Below, piece by piece: positions 1 to 5,050 of a stretch of DNA of 5,050 bases; positions within the stretch are counted from its first letter, which is position 1; each line of letters starts with the position of its first letter. The stretch is from contig JAGGRV010000108.1 of the NCBI GenBank assembly GCA_021159445.1, positions 1-5,050 of the forward strand, given 5' to 3'. This DNA comes from Deltaproteobacteria bacterium (lineage in GTDB: Bacteria > Desulfobacterota > Dissulfuribacteria > Dissulfuribacterales > UBA3076). The position numbers and the translations under genes were made by a program. The notes under the pieces are model-generated. The model was not told the DNA's origin. It saw only the letters and a program-made list of their open reading frames with translations, and did not search any database.

Positions 1-16
1 CGCCTCGCATCTGCAG

Positions 17-43
17 CACCCTGTAAACGCTTACAGTTCGGTG
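17..43. repeat. Imperfect hairpin / inverted repeat near the left edge
   Basis: The arms CTGTAA (21-26) and TTACAG (31-36) pair perfectly around the loop ACGC. Outside a three-base bulge (TTC, 37-39) the stem continues with CACC (17-20) against GGTG (40-43), giving 10 pairs in all. It lies about 30 bp past the stop codon of the minus-strand sulfotransferase gene. No T-run follows on either strand, so it is not a classical intrinsic terminator. It could be an mRNA-stabilising 3' structure, part of a dispersed palindromic repeat cut by the window edge, or a protein-binding site. The structure is seen directly; its role is unknown. Confidence 0.45.
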
Positions 44-61
44 GGTTGCGGTAAAATGGCT

Positions 62-93
62 AAAAACGCTGCCTATGGCTTGAAACCATAGAC
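62..93 (-). terminator. Possible intrinsic terminator overlapping the sulfotransferase stop codon
   Basis: Read on the minus strand, GTCTATGG (93-86) can pair with CCATAGGC (78-71) across a 7-nt loop. This is an 8-bp stem with one G-U pair. A run of five T follows four bases later (complement of A5 at 62-66). The stop codon TAG (75-73) lies inside the downstream arm. The stem is only moderately GC-rich and the T-run is short and slightly displaced, so this would be a weak terminator at best. There is no T-run on the plus strand. Confidence 0.35.
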
Positions 94-1200
94 CTCAAAA
101 ATGGTTCTGAGGTTTCGGTATATAGTGTCTTTATTCAGGCCGAATGACTCAAGGGAATAATGGTGCCTGCTCTTGTATCGCCTGGCCTTCGAGGTCTCTT
201 TTTCAAGGACCTCCTCGTATCCATGGCTTAATTCTATGCCAAGTGCCCGATAGATCCGGCATATTGTCCTGTGAGGATCAGAAACCAAATCTTCGTAACG
301 TACTTCGATAAACTGATTTTCGGGGAGATTTTTTTTAAATTCATACAAATATGTATAATACCGGCAGATTAAATCAGCCAGTTCCTTGTTGGCCCGTGCA
401 TCCTTTCTGGCCTGAGGATCCAGCGCCTTCCATGCCGCATCAAACATGCTGACCAGAGACGGTATGGATTCGTAGGGGTGCCTGACTAAATGCACAATAC
501 GAATGTCCGGCAGCAGTTCGTAAATGGACTGTAGACGTCCGGCAATAAGAGCGACTTTCTGGAGAAGTATTTTGTCCGGTCCGGTGGCATACATATGTCG
601 TTGCAGGCAGTCCCTGTAGTATGACATTAGTTTTTCCCGCTCTTTGTGCGGCATAAAATCAACAAAGGTTGCCTCATCCAAGTCTTTTAAATACGGAAAC
701 AGGAGGCCCAACAAGGGACTGAGCATGGCATAAACGAAAAACATTTCATCGGACTCAGCCTTTTCAGGCCCGGTTTGATGAATGGTTTCCCACCCTTTAA
801 ATCCCTTCCTGCTGACTCCATTCAGTAATTTTGCTGCAGGACTGCCAAACATCCGGTCGATTTTACCTGCCGCTCCAAAAAACTTATAACAGATCACAGA
901 AGGAAAAATCGTCTGATAGAGCTTCAGGTAAGAAAACTGCTGGTCCAATGCCATCAGACGATGGGTAAAGGTGGTTCCGCTACGGGGATTGCCAATGATG
1001 TAAATCGGTATTTGCAAGGATTGTTTTCGAAAACCGGGAAAAAATATGTGGTCAAGAAGGCGTATTAACCACACAAATGTGCGCAGAACCAGAAATGGAA
1101 TAAGAAACACGAACGTAAGACACGCGTGCCGCAGTGAAAAGTGTTGTCTTGAGAATGACAGGCGTAATATCCTAAACAGAGTGGGGTAATGAAAATACAT
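73..1200 (-). CDS. Membrane-anchored PAPS-dependent sulfotransferase family protein
   Basis: This 375-residue protein is predicted to transfer a sulfuryl group from PAPS to a hydroxyl or amine of an unknown acceptor. The 5'-phosphosulfate-binding loop is GNPRSGTTF (residues 70-78), right after a beta strand (IPIYII). The 3'-phosphate-binding segment is IVHLVRHPYESIPS (235-248), with R240 and S248 at the eight-residue spacing usual for the family. RYEDLVSDP (301-309) is also typical of bacterial Sulfotransfer_3-type proteins, as is the acidic patch around EKAESDEMFF (145-154). Residues about 23-46 form one hydrophobic segment flanked by Arg and His, probably a membrane anchor or in-plane helix with the catalytic domain in the cytoplasm. 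ATG at 1200 is the most upstream start: no ATG, GTG or TTG occurs in frame between it and the preceding in-frame stop. No good Shine-Dalgarno sequence precedes it. The gene is divergent from hpnL. The family is clear; the substrate (lipid, polysaccharide or other) is not. Confidence 0.88.
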   Translation of the reverse strand: MYFHYPTLFRILRLSFSRQHFSLRHACLTFVFLIPFLVLRTFVWLIRLLDHIFFPGFRKQSLQIPIYIIGNPRSGTTFTHRLMALDQQFSYLKLYQTIFPSVICYKFFGAAGKIDRMFGSPAAKLLNGVSRKGFKGWETIHQTGPEKAESDEMFFVYAMLSPLLGLLFPYLKDLDEATFVDFMPHKEREKLMSYYRDCLQRHMYATGPDKILLQKVALIAGRLQSIYELLPDIRIVHLVRHPYESIPSLVSMFDAAWKALDPQARKDARANKELADLICRYYTYLYEFKKNLPENQFIEVRYEDLVSDPHRTICRIYRALGIELSHGYEEVLEKETSKARRYKSRHHYSLESFGLNKDTIYRNLRTIFEVYGFKP

Positions 1201-1269
1201 ATTAGTAAATTGTAAAATCCATGGAAAGTGCCCAAAGGCAAAGGCAGGTGAGATAGAGTCGTCTATTTG

Positions 1270-1289
1270 TATTCAAATTTTGTTGAATA
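1270..1289. promoter_or_regulatory. Operator-like palindrome in the divergent intergenic region
   Basis: TATTCAA (1270-1276) and TTGAATA (1283-1289) are perfect 7-bp inverted arms separated by ATTTTG. The site lies 70 bp upstream of the sulfotransferase start and 113 bp upstream of the hpnL start. It overlaps the -35 element of the candidate plus-strand promoter, where a dimeric repressor could act. In an AT-rich region such a palindrome may also arise by chance. No regulator gene is visible to pair with it. Confidence 0.3.
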
Positions 1290-1308
1290 TGGCCAAAGGC
1301 TGTAAAAT
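1280..1308 (+). promoter_or_regulatory. Candidate sigma-70-like promoter for hpnL-hpnN
   Basis: TTGTTG (1280-1285) and TAAAAT (1303-1308) are separated by 17 bp, an optimal spacing. Each differs from the sigma-70 consensus at a few positions. Transcription would begin near 1315, leaving a leader of roughly 85-90 nt before the hpnL ATG. This is the best plus-strand match I found in the 201-bp gap. It is a pattern match only, and AT-rich DNA gives many such matches. Confidence 0.3.
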
Positions 1309-1401
1309 TGTCAAGGATTGATGGTGGAAAATCTCCACACAACGGTTATAAAAAAGATAAACTCTTTTGTATTTTCAGCAAATGGATCAAAATTCTAAAA
1401 G

Positions 1402-2391
1402 ATGTCCAAAAGTCGTTTAATCACCCTGTTTTTTTCTTTCATAGGCCTTACCCTTTTCACATGGTTATTCGTCCGCGAAGACATCACAGATATTCTCGCC
1501 GTCCTATCAACTGTCAGATGGAAGCTCTTCTGGATAGCCGGTTACCGTATCATACCCATCACAATAGATGCATTCGGCTGGTTGAAGCTTTTTGAAAAGG
1601 AGATGACTCCGCGATTCTCAAATTTCGTTTCAGCCAGGTGGATCAGCGAGGCCTTCAATACACTGCTGCCAGTGGCACAAATAGGCGGGCATTTCCTGCG
1701 TGCCAAGCTAATAGGCAAAAACAGCGTGGACAGAGCCAAGGCAGGTGCTACTGTGGTCGTGGATTTTACAATCGGACTTGCCACCCAACTCCTGTTTACC
1801 GTAACCGGTCTGATTCTTCTGATACAAGAATCACAGAAGGAAAACATTCATTCATGGATTGTTGTGGGGATTGTTGCAGGATTAGTGGCGGTTTCAGGTT
1901 TCATTTTAGTCCAGAGGGCGGGTCTCTTCGCCCTCGGTGCCAAGAGTGTTAATCTGTTCCTAAAAAGATGGGAAACAATGGATTTTATTGGAAGTGCTCG
2001 TAATCTGGATCAACAAATTTCAGACGCCTATAGTCGAAAAAACAAACTCGTTTCCTGCGGATTCTGGCGATTTGCAGGATGGATCGCAAAATCAGGTGAA
2101 ATCTGGCTGTTTTTCTATTTCGTTGGCTCCCCTGTCACCATACAAGAGGCCCTGGTTCTGGAAAGTCTGAGCACGGCATTCCGGAGCGCCGCCTTTGCCA
2201 TTCCGGGCGGCCTTGGTGTTCAAGACGGCGGAATCCTTTTTATCGGTGTTATGATAGGCCTCAGTCCTGAAGAAGCCTTTGCCCTAGCGCTTGTCAAACG
2301 TTTTCGTGAAATTGTCGTTGGAGTTCCTGGATTGATCTGGTGGTTTGTCGTTGAGGGACGTCAGGTAAGCCCTCAATCTACCGGCAAGTAA
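1402..2391 (+). CDS. hpnL: Hopanoid-associated flippase-like membrane protein HpnL
   Basis: This 329-residue polytopic inner-membrane protein belongs to the lysylphosphatidylglycerol synthase transmembrane / flippase-like fold. It is closest to the hopanoid-locus protein HpnL and about the usual length for that family. The strongest signature is residues 79-100, with RWISEAFNTLLPVAQIGG near the start of the family core. Others are ATVVVDFTIGLATQLLFT (116-133), PGGLGVQDGG (268-277) and KRFREIVVGVPGL (299-311). Hydrophobic helices lie at about 4-24, 37-60, 116-141, 151-171, 227-243, 257-285 and 291-317. There is no soluble aminoacyl-transfer domain, so it is not a complete MprF. ATG at 1402 is the first start after an in-frame TAA at 1396-1398; no strong Shine-Dalgarno is visible. 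The gene sits 9 nt before hpnN, which supports the hopanoid assignment. The family role is undemonstrated; help in moving or presenting hopanoids or their precursors across the inner membrane is inference. Confidence 0.85.
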   Translation: MSKSRLITLFFSFIGLTLFTWLFVREDITDILAVLSTVRWKLFWIAGYRIIPITIDAFGWLKLFEKEMTPRFSNFVSARWISEAFNTLLPVAQIGGHFLRAKLIGKNSVDRAKAGATVVVDFTIGLATQLLFTVTGLILLIQESQKENIHSWIVVGIVAGLVAVSGFILVQRAGLFALGAKSVNLFLKRWETMDFIGSARNLDQQISDAYSRKNKLVSCGFWRFAGWIAKSGEIWLFFYFVGSPVTIQEALVLESLSTAFRSAAFAIPGGLGVQDGGILFIGVMIGLSPEEAFALALVKRFREIVVGVPGLIWWFVVEGRQVSPQSTGK

Positions 2392-2400
2392 TGTTGATAT

Positions 2401-5050
2401 ATGTTTAGATACTTGAGAAATTACAGATTTCGTCTGCCGGCATGGTGGATACGTGGGGTACTGAAACATTCATTTGTAGTGTTGGCAGTGGCAATATGTC
2501 TGACCTGTGTTCTGGCGTTTTTCATGGTAAGTCATTTCAAGATAAATACTGACCTCACAGAAATGATTTCCAATGAGTTGCGCTTCCGCAAGGTCGCAAA
2601 AACATTTCACAATGCCTTTTCTGCCTTACACAACACCATCGTGGTCGTGATAGAAGCCGATACCCCTGAACAGGCCAGGCAGGCACGGGACCTGCTGGCA
2701 CTGAACCTGCGTAGCGACAGCAGCATTTTCAAATCCGTCTATATTCCAGGTGGAGGCCCTTTTTTCCATAAGAATGGACTGATGTATATGAGCCTGGAAA
2801 AACTCGAAGATCTGACAGACCGATTGTCCGAATCTCAGCCTTTTATTGCCCTGGTATCACAGGACTTTTCTCTGCCAGGTCTTTTTTCATCAATCGAAAA
2901 GGTGGTTGGCGAACATGATGAATATATCAAGGATAACCAACGCCTGATATTTTTATTTGACCGCTTAAGCAGCACCTTCGAGAGTGTACGGCAGGGAATG
3001 AATTACCGCATGTCCTGGCAGGAACTCATGCTTGACCAGGAAACAAACACCCCGTCCGGTTATCAATTCATTATTGCGCAGCCCTTTTTGGATTACCGTG
3101 TGGCACAACCTGCCAAAAAGGCAATCAAAAGAATTCGAAGTGTTGCCAATGAGCTTCACTTTAACGAAAAAAACGGCATAACAATCCATATAACCGGAAA
3201 ACTTGCCATCAATTATGAGGATTTGCTCAGTGTTCGGAAGGATATTGGAATCGCGGGCCTGGTTTCCCTTATTTTAGTCGGCATTATCCTCTATATAGGA
3301 CTCGGTTCGGCCCGCCTTGTATTTGCCAGTCTTTTTACTTTACTCACAGGCCTTGTCTGGACAGTAGGATTTGCCATCTTTTTTATCGGAAGTCTCAATT
3401 TGATGTCAATCACCTTTATAGTTCTCTATATAGGCCTCGGAATTGATTACAGCATTCAGATCTGTTTACGTTATAAAGAACTGCGATCTTCAGGATTGAC
3501 AAATCCCGAGGCCATCTTGAAAGGGGTCGGGAGCGCGAGCAATGCCCTCATACTATGTTCAATATCTACAGCCATCGGATTTTACGCGTTTGTGCCTACG
3601 GCATATGTGGGCGCTTCAGAGTTGGGCCTCATTGCCGGAACCGGAATGTTCCTCAATCTGCTGGCAAATATCACCGTATTGCCCGCCCTGATGAATCTGA
3701 TGCCCCCACAAAAAAGTAACTATCTGGCTCTTTCCGTGGGCAGGCATGTTTCGAAACTCCTTGACGGTTACGCCATGCCGATTGTCGTGGGAGCAATTGC
3801 TTCCGGAATAGCCGCTGCTGCGATCATGCCCAAAATCTCTTTTGACGCAAATCCACTTAACCTCTCGGATCCGGCAACAGATTCAGTTGCCACCGCACGC
3901 AGTCTTCTGAAGACTGACAAAAGCACTCTGTGGACAATATCAGTTACGGCATCTGACAGACAGGAGGCCCGAGATCTTGCGAAACGGCTCAGAAAGCTGA
4001 ACGAAGTTGAAGCGGCGGTCACTCTTGATGATTTCATTCCGGAAAACCAGACTGAAAAACTGGACCTTATTAACGACATGGCACTCATTATGCCCCCTGC
4101 ACCGAAGATGAAGCAAGGCGGTTCATACACCCCTCAACAAAACAAGAAGGCTCTCGAAGGTTTGTACCGTGTCCTGGCAGAGACGATTAACTCAGATGTA
4201 ACAGACGACAAAAGCTACATTTCGGCAATCACTCGTCTTGCTGAAAATATTCAGGGCTTCAACAAGCTCCTGGCAGATACCGGGAGAGAAAAAGACCTGT
4301 TCGGGGCCCTTGAAACAGGCCTCTTGTCCAATCTTGAGATCCTTCTTGAGAATTTTAACGACTTAATGCAGGCAGAAACAATTAAACTTCCAGGCTTGCC
4401 TGAAGATTTAACCAGTCGCTACATCTCTAATGACGGCCTTTACCGGGTCCAGGTATTCCCACGAAATGACATAACCGATATCCATAATCTGGAAAAATTT
4501 GTGACGGCGGTACGGACAATAGCACCTGATGCCACAGATAAACCTGTCACCATCTTAGAATCCGGCAGGACAATCTCCTCTGCATTCAGAACCGCAGCCA
4601 TACTCGCCTTTGTGTTAATTGCATTATTTTTGAGGATTGTATTTAAAAGGTGGATTGAGGTAATACTTGTTATGTTTCCTGTCTTACTGGGGCTGCTCTA
4701 TACAATGGCCGCGGCGGTGTTGCTCAACATTCCTTTCAACTTCGCCAACATTATTGTTGTTCCACTCTTACTGGGAATCGGAGTGGATTTCAGCATTCAT
4801 ATCATCAACAGGACAAAAGACAATCTTGGATCAGACACCCATATCCTGGAGACCAGTACGTCCCGTGCCGTCTTATTTAGTGCTTTTACAACCATTATCA
4901 GCTTCGGAATACTATCTTTTATGCATCACGCCGGGACCGCCAGCATGGGCAAGCTGCTTACCATCTGCATCAGCTTTATGATCATATCTACCCTCCTGGT
5001 TCTCCCTGCTTTTTTGAAAATATATAACCCTTACAAACAACAGGACCTTT
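2401..5050 (+). CDS. hpnN: Hopanoid transporter HpnN, MMPL/RND superfamily (3' end cut by window)
   Basis: The open frame gives 883 codons with no stop before the right edge. Relatives are about this size, so probably only a few residues are missing. The architecture is a duplicated RND unit: helix 1 (about 22-44), periplasmic domain 1 (45-280), helices 2-6 (about 282-300, 305-329, 333-355, 379-399, 404-432), helix 7 (about 457-477), periplasmic domain 2 (478-728), and helices 8-12 (about 729-747, 750-775, 778-800, 822-841, 846-873). GIDYSI (347-352) and GVDFSI (794-799) occupy equivalent helices 4 and 10. D349 and D796 are the likely proton-relay acids, as in MmpL proteins. INTDLTEMISNELRFRK (48-64) and the following AF..LHNTIVVVIEADTPEQA (72-92) resemble the N-terminal part of HpnN. 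In Rhodopseudomonas palustris, HpnN is needed to place hopanoids in the outer membrane. ATG at 2401 lies 9 nt after hpnL; only a poor Shine-Dalgarno-like GGCAAG (2383-2388) precedes it. A generic MMPL lipid exporter is the main alternative. Confidence 0.88.
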   Translation, partial: MFRYLRNYRFRLPAWWIRGVLKHSFVVLAVAICLTCVLAFFMVSHFKINTDLTEMISNELRFRKVAKTFHNAFSALHNTIVVVIEADTPEQARQARDLLALNLRSDSSIFKSVYIPGGGPFFHKNGLMYMSLEKLEDLTDRLSESQPFIALVSQDFSLPGLFSSIEKVVGEHDEYIKDNQRLIFLFDRLSSTFESVRQGMNYRMSWQELMLDQETNTPSGYQFIIAQPFLDYRVAQPAKKAIKRIRSVANELHFNEKNGITIHITGKLAINYEDLLSVRKDIGIAGLVSLILVGIILYIGLGSARLVFASLFTLLTGLVWTVGFAIFFIGSLNLMSITFIVLYIGLGIDYSIQICLRYKELRSSGLTNPEAILKGVGSASNALILCSISTAIGFYAFVPTAYVGASELGLIAGTGMFLNLLANITVLPALMNLMPPQKSNYLALSVGRHVSKLLDGYAMPIVVGAIASGIAAAAIMPKISFDANPLNLSDPATDSVATARSLLKTDKSTLWTISVTASDRQEARDLAKRLRKLNEVEAAVTLDDFIPENQTEKLDLINDMALIMPPAPKMKQGGSYTPQQNKKALEGLYRVLAETINSDVTDDKSYISAITRLAENIQGFNKLLADTGREKDLFGALETGLLSNLEILLENFNDLMQAETIKLPGLPEDLTSRYISNDGLYRVQVFPRNDITDIHNLEKFVTAVRTIAPDATDKPVTILESGRTISSAFRTAAILAFVLIALFLRIVFKRWIEVILVMFPVLLGLLYTMAAAVLLNIPFNFANIIVVPLLLGIGVDFSIHIINRTKDNLGSDTHILETSTSRAVLFSAFTTIISFGILSFMHHAGTASMGKLLTICISFMIISTLLVLPAFLKIYNPYKQQDL

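Noticed and set aside
1209..1214. TACAAT on the minus strand as a -10 element for the sulfotransferase gene
   Set aside because: It lies only 8 bp from the ATG, which would give a nearly leaderless transcript, and no convincing -35 is found at 16-18 bp.
1211..1308. Short repeated words in the intergenic gap (TGTAAAAT at 1211 and 1301; AAAGGC at 1234, 1240 and 1295)
   Set aside because: The words are 6-8 bp with irregular order and spacing, so they do not form a convincing repeat array.
1352..1368. AAAAGA-TAAAC-TCTTTT hairpin upstream of hpnL
   Set aside because: The stem is almost all A-T pairs and short. It would not be a stable terminator or attenuator, and AT-rich leaders often contain such pairs.
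1308..1595. Plus-strand 95-codon open frame overlapping the hpnL start
   Set aside because: It runs out of frame into the conserved N-terminal part of hpnL. Its His/Arg/Tyr-rich translation has no recognisable domain, and it is best explained as a shadow.
3768..4130. Minus-strand 120-codon open frame inside hpnN
   Set aside because: It lies antisense to the second half of a well-supported transporter. The low-complexity Ser/Arg/Ala composition is typical of an antisense shadow.
4667..4981. Plus-strand 104-codon open frame inside hpnN
   Set aside because: It overlaps helices 9-12 of HpnN in another frame. The Trp/Cys/Leu-rich product reflects a frame-shifted membrane segment.

Overview
The window looks like a chromosomal segment of a hopanoid-producing Gram-negative bacterium. 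Two adjacent plus-strand genes match the hopanoid-associated membrane proteins HpnL (complete) and HpnN (cut by the right edge). A divergent, complete PAPS-type sulfotransferase gene lies to their left on the minus strand. Moderate GC content, AT-rich intergenic DNA and the protein style would fit a deltaproteobacterium (Desulfobacterota). That placement is only an impression; nothing here fixes the taxon.

Layout: 1-72 is non-coding DNA beyond the 3' end of the sulfotransferase gene, with one clear hairpin near the left edge and a possible terminator hairpin that includes the sulfotransferase stop codon. 73-1200 (minus) is a 375-residue sulfotransferase with an N-terminal hydrophobic segment. 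1201-1401 is an AT-rich divergent intergenic region of 201 bp that must hold the start signals for both directions. It contains a TATTCAA-N6-TTGAATA palindrome overlapping a plausible plus-strand promoter. 1402-2391 (plus) is hpnL. 2401-5050 (plus) is hpnN, 883 codons visible and still open at the window edge.

How the genes may work together: HpnN is a 12-helix MMPL/RND-type transporter whose relatives move hopanoids from the inner to the outer membrane. HpnL is a polytopic membrane protein of the lysylphosphatidylglycerol-synthase flippase-like fold, found in hopanoid loci but without a demonstrated function. With only 9 nt between them they are almost certainly one transcript, giving a small hopanoid-handling operon. 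No cyclase (shc/hpnF), squalene-forming (hpnC/D/E) or side-chain (hpnG/H/I/O) gene is visible, and no hpnM lies between the two. The sulfotransferase may be unrelated, or it may modify a lipid or surface glycan; its substrate cannot be read from the sequence. I see no mobile element, CRISPR array, tRNA or rRNA.
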